A stretch of 64,000 nt of DNA, from contig CAWCAJ010000008.1 in the NCBI GenBank assembly GCA_963793465.1, positions 62,001 through 126,000 of the forward strand. Reading direction: 5' to 3'. The DNA is from CAJQPP01 sp963793465 (GTDB lineage: Bacteria; Planctomycetota; Planctomycetia; Pirellulales; Pirellulaceae). This document shows positions 48,849-56,892 of this stretch, one piece after another; position 1 is the first letter of the stretch; each line of letters opens with the position of its first letter. The notes below the pieces were generated by a model, which saw only the letters and a list, made by a program, of their open reading frames with translations, did no database searches and was not told the origin of the DNA. Made by a program: the position numbers and the translations under genes.

Positions 48849-49031
48849 TCACAGTGAGCCTCGTTGGGCGGGAGAGCTCAAGGCTGGAAGCCCGATTTTT
48901 TGAGCCTTTTCTTGAGGTTTCGCTTCGCTGAGTCGCATATAGCCACGAGCCAGGATTTTCGCCAATTCCGAAAGTCGTTCGTCGCGGCTCATCTTGTCGG
49001 CCGCTTTCCATTCGTCTGTTTTCAACGTCAT
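48849..49031 (-). CDS. Small protein at the head of the recombinase operon
   Basis: A 60-residue charged protein: MTLKTDEWKAADKMSRDERL then SELAKILARGYMRLSEAKPQ. Short proteins with a similar DERLxELAxILARGYLRL core occur upstream of DUF2924 and serine recombinase genes, so I treat it as part of the module. No fold or function is known to me. ATG 49031 is chosen over a GTG at 49061, which would add ten residues. It is 45 bp upstream of the DUF2924 gene, on the same strand. Confidence 0.65.
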   Translation of the reverse strand: MTLKTDEWKAADKMSRDERLSELAKILARGYMRLSEAKPQEKAQKIGLPALSSPAQRGSL

Positions 49032-49222
49032 GCTCGGTCCAAAGGTGAAAGAGATTCCCACCCCTTATGAGCTTTCCCTTCCGAGGCAAACTGGCCGGAA
49101 AATTTGGAGATTTTTTATCAACAGGTTTTCCTCATCGAGCGCGAACAGATTTTTGGTTTTTGTTTTTCGCAGATGACCAACCGTGTCCAGAACGTCACAG
49201 GACGCACCCCACCCCAAATCGA

Positions 49223-49359
49223 CACCAAAAAGGCTCAAACGGGCCAAAAGGCTCAAAGTCACGGGATACACCCCCATCGTGTCCTGTGACAAAAACCTCG
49301 CAAAAACAGGGGCGAAACGAGATGGCCAAAATTGGGGTTTTATGTCAAGACGCCAGTAG
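49223..49359. repeat. Right imperfect direct repeat bracketing the degraded island
   Basis: This is the counterpart of 40138-40282, in the same orientation. Perfect shared blocks include aaaaaggctcaaa (49227-49239), gcaaaaacagg (49300-49310) and gccagtag (49352-49359). A small palindrome, CGTTGGG-cgc-CCCAACG, lies about 50 bp further on. Confidence 0.6.
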
Positions 49360-49458
49360 CAACGTGGTCCAAAACCCGTGTCCTTGACTGTTCTTCCCCT
49401 GTTGCAAAGTGTCGCGTTGGGCGCCCCAACGGTTGGATGGCCCGGAATAATTGCCGCA

Positions 49459-50524
49459 TCATTCACCCGGCGATATCACATGGATCGCATCGCCGTGACC
49501 AACTGCCAGTCGGCGGTTATCGCGGTGATAGGCCATGGGTGGCGGATGTTGGTCGCGAATGATGCAACTCGCCTGGTGACCTGTTGAGATTTCCGGCCAC
49601 GACCGCAAAGTCTGTCCCGACTGAATGTCGAGAATTTTTGGGTAGTCGAACAGCTCAAATACTTCGGTTTCCGAGACCGGCAGCAGCGTACCCATTTGGC
49701 GTTCCAAATGGACGACGTGCTGAAAAGTAGCGTCCCCCACGTGCCAGACGGCCAGCGTGTTCAGTGGAGTCTTTGACGTTTGGCCGCGAATTTCTTCGCC
49801 TGTCTTGTCGTACCAGCCTTCCCCAAGTCCTGCAACGATCATGTCGTCATTCAAAAAGGAAGCCGATTGGGTCATGGGGGTTCCCGGCAATTTCCATTGA
49901 CAATTGTCGAGTAACTTCGCGTCACCTGCACACTTGTTCAGCGGAAACAACTCCAGCGCATCGTGAGGATGCCAGTACCAGCCATTGCTCATCAGCCAAT
50001 CGCCGCCGGGACTGATTGACAGGCGAGAATGAAAAACGTCCGACGGGTCTCGTGCATTGCTGCTTCCCGAATCAACGGCGGGAGTCAACGACGCGGACGA
50101 TCCTGTGCGGCCTGAATACCCCAATCGTTCACCGGAATTAACGTCTTCGATTTCAAGTCGATTATACTCGTCCGGGCAATAAATGATCACTTCCCGGTCG
50201 CCGATGCGAGCGAACGCGATCGGGAATTCGTAGACGTTGGCATAGTAGTAACTGCGATTGATCTCCCGCACCACGTTGCGCAGTCCCGGTGCGCCATATG
50301 ACTGCTTTGGTCCCCGTTCGCAGGTACGTGCAGGCGATTTCCCCGGTCGGCGAAACCAATGCCGCATCGAATGAAAAGGCAGTCATCACACGTGAGTGAT
50401 GCCGCTTGCCTTCGGCGTCCCACCGAACGCCGCCCTGACACCAGTCAACCAGATCCTCGCCATCCCAGTGCAGCGAGCGGACGTTCTTTGTGCCGTCGTC
50501 GATGATTCGATGTTCCCTATTCAT
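49459..50524 (-). pseudogene. Beta-propeller-like protein of unknown function, one frameshift
   Basis: The first piece, from ATG 50524, reads MNREHRIIDDGTKNVRSLHW then DGEDLVDWCQGGVRWDAEGK and SFDAALVSPTGEIACTYLRT. Near 50285 the frame shifts and the protein continues LRNVVREINRSYYYANVYEF, PIAFARIGDREVIIYCPDEY, SRLSISPGGDWLMSNGWYWH and MAYHRDNRRLAVGHGDAIHV. The alternation of short beta strands with SPGGDWL/SPTGEIA-type turns suggests a WD40-like propeller of about 350 residues. No signal peptide is present. It is the last of three minus-strand unknown genes (51720 to 49459). Only one lesion is seen. Confidence 0.6.
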
Positions 50525-50536
50525 TCTTCGCTGTCC

Positions 50537-51181
50537 TCAATCGCGCACCACGATCACGCCGAATCCGGTTTGACGGGCTGATGAATAGAACTTGATCAAT
50601 TGCTTCAAGTCTCCGATGCTGGAACGGAACCACTCCTTAAGCTCTTCAACCGAACACTTCCTGGCCATCAAAGGTCCTTTGTAGATGTTTCGTGTCGGAT
50701 GCTCCTCGGAGCTAAAAAATTGATTGAACCACTCGGCCTGGTCCATCTGTTTCAAGCATTTTTCCATTGCAACGGCTTCTTGGGGCGAAGTCCAGTTGAT
50801 GGGAAATCCCTGGCCGCCACGCGCGGATCCCGCAACTTGATGTGTTCCCAGAACGGCTGCGTGGGCAATCGACTTCGGGAGCAACTCGTACTCTTCTGCT
50901 ATTTCCAGCAAATAGATCAACCGATCGTATCGGCGATCCAAATCGCAGAAACCGCAGAGCATCCAGGGGTACTGCTGCGCCAAGCGAACGAAACTGCGTG
51001 CTTCCTCCTGCCGCTGCGGGTCGTCGCGTTCAAAGAATGGTTCCGGCCGGAAACCCTTGCGCATATCGTAAAACACATGAAAGCAATGCTGGATGTTGTT
51101 TCCGTCCTGTTTTCCAGACAACCAGCCGCGCACGATTTCGTGGTCTTCCGGGAATATTTGCAATCGAACTTCATGGCCCAT
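50537..51181 (-). CDS. Hypothetical protein, alpha-helical
   Basis: I do not recognise this family. The 214-residue protein begins MGHEVRLQIFPEDHEIVRGW and continues HCFHVFYDMRKGFRPEPFFE, EEARSFVRLAQQYPWMLCGF, DLDRRYDRLIYLLEIAEEYE and VEELKEWFRSSIGDLKQLIK. It is cytosolic, rich in aromatic and charged residues, and lacks membrane segments. ATG 51181 is preferred because the upstream in-frame start at 51289 would overlap the previous gene. It starts 24 bp after the stop of the gene at 51205-51720 and ends 13 bp before the next, which looks like an operon. Confidence 0.6.
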   Translation of the reverse strand: MGHEVRLQIFPEDHEIVRGWLSGKQDGNNIQHCFHVFYDMRKGFRPEPFFERDDPQRQEEARSFVRLAQQYPWMLCGFCDLDRRYDRLIYLLEIAEEYELLPKSIAHAAVLGTHQVAGSARGGQGFPINWTSPQEAVAMEKCLKQMDQAEWFNQFFSSEEHPTRNIYKGPLMARKCSVEELKEWFRSSIGDLKQLIKFYSSARQTGFGVIVVRD

Positions 51182-51204
51182 TGAATTGTCCTGTCTTTTT
51201 TCTG

Positions 51205-51720
51205 TCAGCCGTTCAAATCTCTCCATGGGTCGTCTGACTGCGGCACATCTGAAAACGACTCGTCGTCCCATGGTCGTACCAATTCGCAATCTACCCGATC
51301 AGGAAACCACTGGGCATTGACGTATCTGGCTGACGATTCCCGAATCATGGTCCATGTCGCTCCTGGAAAGGAATGCATCACACAATGACTGCTGTCGTAC
51401 GTGCCGAACCGGTTCAACGCTGGAATCCAGCACAAAACGCCGGTCGGATCGTAGCTTGGTACTGTCTCCAGAAGATCGACGACATCGACACCATAATAGA
51501 CATCACTCGAAGGGAAAGGATCGCTCCAATTCTCGCAGTATTCCGGCAGGTAAAGCCACAGGCGGACCAGCTGGATTTCATTAGGAAGATACACGGTTAC
51601 CGGTTGATTGCCGCGCCCGTCTGCAAACCTGGCTTCCAGGGAAATCCTCTTCGGCTCGATTGCTGCGGCAGCCCGCAATTCCTGTTCCAATTCCACTGGC
51701 AGTTGATCAATCGGATCCAT
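51205..51720 (-). CDS. Hypothetical protein, possibly SMI1/immunity-like
   Basis: A 171-residue acidic protein beginning MDPIDQLPVELEQELRAAAA. The C-terminal half (VLCWIPALNRFGTYDSSHCV then MHSFPGATWTMIRESSARYV) recalls proteins that accompany polymorphic toxins, but the resemblance is weak and not a family assignment. It opens the minus-strand trio and diverges from the plus-strand pair starting at 51845, leaving about 125 bp for two promoters. ATG 51720 is used; the preceding TTG adds one residue. Confidence 0.55.
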   Translation of the reverse strand: MDPIDQLPVELEQELRAAAAIEPKRISLEARFADGRGNQPVTVYLPNEIQLVRLWLYLPEYCENWSDPFPSSDVYYGVDVVDLLETVPSYDPTGVLCWIPALNRFGTYDSSHCVMHSFPGATWTMIRESSARYVNAQWFPDRVDCELVRPWDDESFSDVPQSDDPWRDLNG

Positions 51721-51844
51721 CAATGAGATTCGCTACAATAAGACGTCGCAAAAAACAAGTTAACGCGATCATCAATGTAACACCCTTTAGCATGCGATCG
51801 CGACTTGAAAGGCGACTTTGCGACTCGAAGGGTCGGGGTACGAC

Positions 51845-52549
51845 ATGAAAACGGCAGTTGAAATCCGCGATTACCTGTTGAGGCGTTTGCAGTGCACTCT
51901 GTTGCGGCCCTCCATGAGCGGCGGTGAACTAGGGATTCTGAATTTGATGGAGTACGTTTCCTTCATCGGCGATCGCTCGCAGGAGTGGCAGGGACACCGC
52001 AAGGAACTCCACGAGCGAAAGTGCTTCAATGCGGGGGGAGTCACGGGAGGATTCCGAGAAGTGTTGGGCTTCCGTCGAATCGGGGAACACGAAAACGAAG
52101 TCGCCTCCGTGTACGCCGTGATCGCAGTTCAAATGGGCTACCTCTCACTGTCCGGCGAAGACAGGCTGAACAGGCTGCTGGACGCTCATGAATTTGGTTC
52201 GCTGGAAAGCCAATGCCGCGAAATTCTCGAATCGGAGAACTGCATTCCGGAAGATGTGATCTCCCGATTGGGAGTACCGTCCATCCGCTGGGGCACCAAT
52301 GACAACTACCCGTGTACGCTACTCTATCTCTGCGAATCGGACCAAACGCGTTACGTCCATTTCGACTTTGGGGCAGAGTGGTTCAAGAATGAGGAAGGCG
52401 TGCAGGTCCCCGGCAAGTACGGTCCCAAACCGCTACTCCGCAATATTCGCATTCCCGCCAAAACGTTTCAGGAGGAGTTTGTGTTCACCCGATTTGGAAA
52501 CGAACTGCTGGCGGCATTCGGCAAGTCCGAAACCGAGAAGAAACACTGA
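51845..52549 (+). CDS. Hypothetical protein, first of a coupled pair
   Basis: A 234-residue soluble protein with no family that I recognise. It begins MKTAVEIRDYLLRRLQCTLL and contains MEYVSFIGDRSQEWQGHRKE, IRWGTNDNYPCTLLYLCESD, RYVHFDFGAEWFKNEEGVQV and FQEEFVFTRFGNELLAAFGK. ATG 51845 is preferred to 51818. Its TGA shares one base with the next gene's ATG (TGATG at 52547), so the two are probably translationally coupled and act together. Confidence 0.6.
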   Translation: MKTAVEIRDYLLRRLQCTLLRPSMSGGELGILNLMEYVSFIGDRSQEWQGHRKELHERKCFNAGGVTGGFREVLGFRRIGEHENEVASVYAVIAVQMGYLSLSGEDRLNRLLDAHEFGSLESQCREILESENCIPEDVISRLGVPSIRWGTNDNYPCTLLYLCESDQTRYVHFDFGAEWFKNEEGVQVPGKYGPKPLLRNIRIPAKTFQEEFVFTRFGNELLAAFGKSETEKKH

Positions 52550-53025
52550 TGGCATTCTGGATCCAAGGCTGGATGGAGGTAACAACGGACGATCCCGACG
52601 CATCCGATGCGATCTGGCAAGGCGTCGTGGACCTGGGTGTCCTGATTGACACGTCGGACGATTTTTCTGAATTGATGTTCGGACTTACTAAGTCGTACCG
52701 TTCCGATCAACACAAGCGAAAGACATCGCTGTTTGCCGATCGCGGCCTGCCCGAGGTCCCGTCAGCCGGCTTGGCGGACGCGCGGAAGCGCGACGAACCG
52801 TTTATCAAAACCGGTGAAATCGGCGGCTATACCTACGCGTCGCTGGCAGAGATACGTTCCGCAATGCCGCCTGAGCGAGTGGAAACGGGGACAGGTCCAG
52901 TTATCACTTCCAGGGTCTTCCTCGAGTCGATTCCAGTCCGGACTTTCTTGACCATTTCTGCCGACCCAAGTCATGCCATGCTATCGCAGGGTGGCTTTGG
53001 TTGCCACGGCGTCGAATGGCCCTGA
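52549..53025 (+). CDS. Hypothetical protein of a planctomycetal accessory family
   Basis: A 158-residue protein starting MAFWIQGWMEVTTDDPDASD, with VVDLGVLIDTSDDFSELMFG, LFADRGLPEVPSAGLADARK and EIGGYTYASLAEIRSAMPPE. I recall similar WIQGW-starting proteins scattered in planctomycete accessory regions but know no function. The C-terminus (about the last 18 residues, SHAMLSQGGFGCHGVEWP) overlaps the tail of a degraded transposase on the other strand, so the original end may have been replaced. It is coupled to the upstream gene by TGATG. Confidence 0.55.
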   Translation: MAFWIQGWMEVTTDDPDASDAIWQGVVDLGVLIDTSDDFSELMFGLTKSYRSDQHKRKTSLFADRGLPEVPSAGLADARKRDEPFIKTGEIGGYTYASLAEIRSAMPPERVETGTGPVITSRVFLESIPVRTFLTISADPSHAMLSQGGFGCHGVEWP

Positions 53026-53327
53026 GTTTTCTTTCTTTGCTGGGCGGATGGACATGTTCTGCTCAATCTCCAGGCGCTCCGATCCTTGTCCCTTTCGGGC
53101 CAGACACGAAATTGCCAGTGGTTAGGCAGTAGGCAGTAGCCCAGCATCCGCATCCGACGTTTTCCCAGCGTTTCAGCCATCGCCCGTTCGAACGCCAGAT
53201 AGACATCCTGGTCGAAAAATGGCCGGCCAGAAACTCCTCGCTCATAATCAAGTTCTCGATTTTTTCCGGGCCTGAACTTCGACCAGGTTTTTTGGCTCCA
53301 TGGGAGCCTAATTGAATCAGAGTTCAC
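52971..53327 (-). pseudogene. REP-associated tyrosine transposase (RAYT/Y1_Tnp) remnant
   Basis: The middle of this frame reads VSGRPFFDQDVYLAFERAMA, ETLGKRRMRMLGYCLLPNHW and QFRVWPERDKD, the centre of a Y1 transposase. The family expects PNHWHF, giving the HUH metal site; here the second His is Gln (PNHWQF). The N-terminal hairpin and the C-terminal catalytic Tyr region are absent or out of frame. It is clearly inactive. RAYTs mobilise palindromic REP elements, and palindromic repeats of that general kind occur at three sites in this window. A direct link is conjecture. Confidence 0.7.
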
Positions 53328-53409
53328 GTTCCTTGTCGGATACTCGGAGATTCAAGGTCGATTCATGCTCTACCCATATTGGTTGCTGTGACCGAAAATC
53401 CAGCTGTCA

Positions 53410-54642
53410 TCAATGCTTGTAAACCTTCAACGCGTTCAAGTCACGCACCAAAATGCCTCCCTCGCAAACACCGAGATAAGCCCATGAATCAGTGGCCAAC
53501 TTTCGCCGATCCAAAATCGACAATTGATCCCGGTCCATTTTGACAGCCAGCACCTCGCCTTCGTTATTCAAAACCAGAATCGTCTTTTCGTCCCGAACCA
53601 GGCTTTGATACTTGCCCATGGGCTTGCTCGTCCAAAGAATGTCGCCCGTGGCAACATCTAGCGCGGTTAACCGATCATTACTGGAATGCACGAAAATGGT
53701 TTCATCGTCAGCCACCGGAGATGACATGTACGCCTGTGTCTTTTGAGTCCACAATTCGGTCGACTCCCATTGACTATCTGTGCAGCTGACTTTGAAGAAA
53801 TGCGAGCGTCCGCGTTGTGCGGCAGTGTAGATGCGATCACCCAACACCATCGGAGTCAATATGTTCATGTTGCGATAGGCTTCGATCGCATTGGACCACA
53901 ATAATGATCCGTCGCTCAACTCAACGCCGCAGAGACGGGTTCGCGTTTGCACGACCAGCTGACGTTTGCCGGCAAGGGTCGCGATTATTGGACTGCTGCA
54001 GGCGTCGTCATCATCGCCTTCGTCAGCAAGCGTTTTCCAAATCGTGCTGCCGTCGGCCAGCGACAACTTGACTGTCGCACCACCACCCATCACATAGACC
54101 GCCCCGTCGTCGATCAATGGTGAACAAACGCCTCCAAATGGAGGCCGACGAGCATCAAAACGCTCAGCAAGATCGACCTGCCAACGGATTTTTCCGGTCG
54201 CAGGATCCAGACAAATGACCTCATCACGCATTCCCAAAACCACGAGCGATTGCTCCGCGAGTGCTGGAGTTGATTTGATCCATGAGCCGTTAGCCATCGC
54301 GTAACCTGGGACCTCGATCGCCCCCTCCCACTGGGTCCTCCACTTCACTTCACCGGTTTGCAAATCGAAAGCGGTTAGGCGTTCGAACGATTCGTCAACC
54401 GTTTCGGTTGTGTATACGATTTTGCCGTCCGTTACAGGTCCGCTGTAAGACGGTTGCAGCGGCTTTTCCCAAGCCAGTTTCAAATTTGAAAGGCTTGTCG
54501 GTAGCTCCCCGGGCCAAACACCATCACGCTGCGGCCCACGCCATTGATTCCAGGAGGCTTCCTGGGCGAACAGTATTGATGGATCGAGAAGATTCCATGG
54601 CAACCATGCCACGATCGCGAGTACTTTGATAAGTCTTGTCAT
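53410..54642 (-). CDS. Exported PQQ-like beta-propeller protein (1)
   Basis: A 410-residue secreted propeller with signal peptide (MTRLIKVLAIVAWLPWNLLD, ending near LFAQEA). The mature start SWNQWRGPQRDGVWPGELP is the usual opening of planctomycete PQQ-like repeat proteins. Blade motifs recur: AFDLQTGEVKWRTQWEG, CLDPATGKIRWQVDLAE, LSLADGSTIWKTL, VELSDGSLLWSNA and ALDVATGDILWTSKP. No residues prove PQQ binding; many such proteins are non-enzymatic. It lies about 85 bp downstream of a second, similar gene on the same strand, so the two probably form an operon. Confidence 0.85.
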   Translation of the reverse strand: MTRLIKVLAIVAWLPWNLLDPSILFAQEASWNQWRGPQRDGVWPGELPTSLSNLKLAWEKPLQPSYSGPVTDGKIVYTTETVDESFERLTAFDLQTGEVKWRTQWEGAIEVPGYAMANGSWIKSTPALAEQSLVVLGMRDEVICLDPATGKIRWQVDLAERFDARRPPFGGVCSPLIDDGAVYVMGGGATVKLSLADGSTIWKTLADEGDDDDACSSPIIATLAGKRQLVVQTRTRLCGVELSDGSLLWSNAIEAYRNMNILTPMVLGDRIYTAAQRGRSHFFKVSCTDSQWESTELWTQKTQAYMSSPVADDETIFVHSSNDRLTALDVATGDILWTSKPMGKYQSLVRDEKTILVLNNEGEVLAVKMDRDQLSILDRRKLATDSWAYLGVCEGGILVRDLNALKVYKH

Positions 54643-54728
54643 GTAAAACCCCGGTAAGTTATGTGGTCATAGCGGACTGATCCCGGTCGCGTGCCAACTT
54701 TCTTCAGCGGAAACTGGATCGAGGAGAT

Positions 54729-56096
54729 CTAATTATCGTCCGCGATACAGTACAGGAAATTTGCCGTTCGAAGATAGATCCGTCCACCAGCGACCGCTGG
54801 CGTTCCCCAGGCATGTTGTTCCAATTCATTGACGTTCACAACTTTGAACTCATCACCCGCCGAGATTACGTGAGTATTGCCGTTCGAGTCCATCGCGAAC
54901 AAGTAATTTCCATCGGTCCAGGGAGAAGCCCAGAATTCGCGTCCACCAGGTACTCGCGTTTTGTATTCGGTCCGTCCGGTATTTGCATCGACGCAGTGAA
55001 CAATTCCAAGGCGGCGTTCAAAGAAATACAAATTCCCGGCCAAGTGGGTCGGCGATGCCATCTGAATTCCCGAATCATCCGTACGCCACTCGACATACTC
55101 GCCGGTTTCCTCACCTCTGTCGGGGGTGATGTCACCCGAACCACCCGGCCGGATACGAAACAGCCGTCCACCGCCGTCGTCCGCTCCGCCACGATTGCGT
55201 AATTCGTTGCCAATGTACAGTCGGTCGCCGAACGCGATGGGCGTTGCCGAACTGCGTCCCTTGTTCATATCCAGTTGCCAGAGCAAATGCCCGGATGCCG
55301 GGTCATAGGAGCGATAAACCATGCCGCCAAGGATCAGCTCGTTGCGAACTGAGTTTCTCCAAATTATTGGACTGCTGTACTGCGAACGTTCATCACGATC
55401 GACTCGCCATAGCTGCTGACCGGATTTTGTGTCCAAGGCCGTCAAAAATGACTGCTTTTCGTTGTCGACCTGAATAAACAATCGATTTTCAAGCAATGTG
55501 GGCGAGCTGGCGGTTCCCCACCCAGCTCTCATCTCATAGGCACCGAGGTCTTTCTGCCAAACGAGATTGCCCGTCATGTCCAGGCAGTGAACGCCGTTCA
55601 TCCCGAAGTAAGCATAGATTCTGCTACCATCCGTGACGGGTGTTTCCGTGGCGTATGTGTTCGTGCTGTGCCGAGGAAGAGGTGGTTTACCCTTTTTAAC
55701 GGTACACTCCCAAACTCGGTCACCGGTATCGGCATCGATACAAAAGACTTGATACTTGTAGCCGACGTTGACCAGATCGTCGCGATCACGTCCGTACCCT
55801 CCATTGTGCACCTCGGGGCCGATCTTGTCCTGATCTGCTTCGTCCAGCGGCACTGCCGCGGTCAGGTAGAGCCGACTTCCCCAAACAATGGGTTGGGACC
55901 AACCTTCGCCCGGAACCCGAATTTTCCATTTGATGTTGGTTTGTTTTCCTTCCACATCGGACCAAGTTATTGGCAGGGGAATGGAAGACACCGCGTCTGA
56001 ATTCTCGCCGCGGAATTGTGGGTAGTTTTGGCCTTGACTGGCCTCGGTGAAAGCCGCATAGAACACAGTTGCCAGGATTACGAGTCTCGCCATGGA
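54729..56096 (-). CDS. Exported PQQ-like beta-propeller protein (2)
   Basis: A 455-residue relative of the preceding gene. The signal peptide is MARLVILATVFYAAFTEASQ, and the mature start QNYPQFRGENSDAVSSIPLP carries the same RGxxxD opening. Blades include CIDADTGDRVWECTVKKG, CLDMTGNLVWQKDLGAYE, ALDTKSGQQLWRVDRDE, YDPASGHLLWQLDMNKG and CVDANTGRTEYKTRVPGG. ATG 56096 puts the leader at the N-terminus; a start at 56156 would add 20 residues. Function is unknown. The upstream region (56097-56359) contains no supported gene. Confidence 0.85.
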   Translation of the reverse strand, partial: SMARLVILATVFYAAFTEASQGQNYPQFRGENSDAVSSIPLPITWSDVEGKQTNIKWKIRVPGEGWSQPIVWGSRLYLTAAVPLDEADQDKIGPEVHNGGYGRDRDDLVNVGYKYQVFCIDADTGDRVWECTVKKGKPPLPRHSTNTYATETPVTDGSRIYAYFGMNGVHCLDMTGNLVWQKDLGAYEMRAGWGTASSPTLLENRLFIQVDNEKQSFLTALDTKSGQQLWRVDRDERSQYSSPIIWRNSVRNELILGGMVYRSYDPASGHLLWQLDMNKGRSSATPIAFGDRLYIGNELRNRGGADDGGGRLFRIRPGGSGDITPDRGEETGEYVEWRTDDSGIQMASPTHLAGNLYFFERRLGIVHCVDANTGRTEYKTRVPGGREFWASPWTDGNYLFAMDSNGNTHVISAGDEFKVVNVNELEQHAWGTPAVAGGRIYLRTANFLYCIADDN

Positions 56097-56359
56097 TTTC
56101 TCAAATGATGCGGTTTGAAAGTTAAGCTCATGATTCCTTTCAGGAGTCACATACACCTGAATCCGCTTTTGGACAAACAGGCCCGATATTCAGACTGCAA
56201 ACTTATCAAAGTCAAAACGCGTTTTTTCAGGTTTTGCAGCAACGCGACGCTTTTTTTTCGGATTTCATGGGCGTTTCCTTCCCTGTAGTCAGTTTTGTCT
56301 GGGACCAACGCGAATTTCCCAGGACTTGTCTTTTAACGCGATGGGTGCCCTAGCCCCTC

Positions 56360-56572
56360 CGGCGACGATATCATCAAGACGAAAAGCTGCACATTGTGCT
56401 GGACAACCTCAGTCCTCACCTCAAAAAGGAAGTCCGCCTGTGGGCTCGCAAGCATCGAATCAAGTTTCACTTTACGCCCAGCAATGCATCCTGGCTGAAT
56501 CGAATCGAAGCCCAGTTCACCGCGTTGAGAAAATTCGCCCTCGACAATTCTGACTTCCACTCCCATGCGTAA
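56360..56572 (+). pseudogene. IS630-family transposase, C-terminal fragment
   Basis: One frame from about 56360 to the TAA at 56570 reads RRYHQDEKLHIVLDNLSPHL, KKEVRLWARKHRIKFHFTPS, NASWLNRIEAQFTALRKFAL and DNSDFHSHA. This is the end of an IS630 DDE transposase, with the second catalytic Asp in VLDN and the Glu in NRIEAQF. The N-terminal HTH and first Asp are missing, and no inverted repeats are recognisable. It is an immobile remnant between the PQQ genes and the PSCyt1 operon. Confidence 0.8.
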
Positions 56573-56724
56573 CAACAGGAAGCCATCAAACGCTAGGTGT
56601 CGTGGAGAAACGGTCGACGAAAGATCGCTATCGAACCTGGGCAAAATCTATACGACAAAAACACATACAAAACTGGGGACACGATCGAACGGAGCAGCAC
56701 GAAACTGGTAAAATGGAAACGGCA

Positions 56725-56806
56725 CGCATGTCAGATCTGAATTGAGAGAAGATTGCCGGATTCGCATCGACACTGCTGGGCGAGCCAGCAGTGGCACCCG
56801 TCCGAT
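56725..56806 (+). repeat. Palindromic intergenic repeat, third copy
   Basis: atgtcagatctgaattgaga, gattgccggattcgcatcga and the hairpin CACTGCTGG-gcgag-CCAGCAGTG (56771-56793) followed by gcacccgtc correspond base for base, with few changes, to 29425-29500. It lies about 90 bp upstream of the PSCyt1 gene. Confidence 0.8.
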
Positions 56807-56892
56807 CCGCCTTGCCGGACCACCCGTGTTTGCAAGTCGTCCGATTTCGTCCCGGCGGTCGCGGGTTTTGTTTTCTGTTGGTGAGCGAGATT

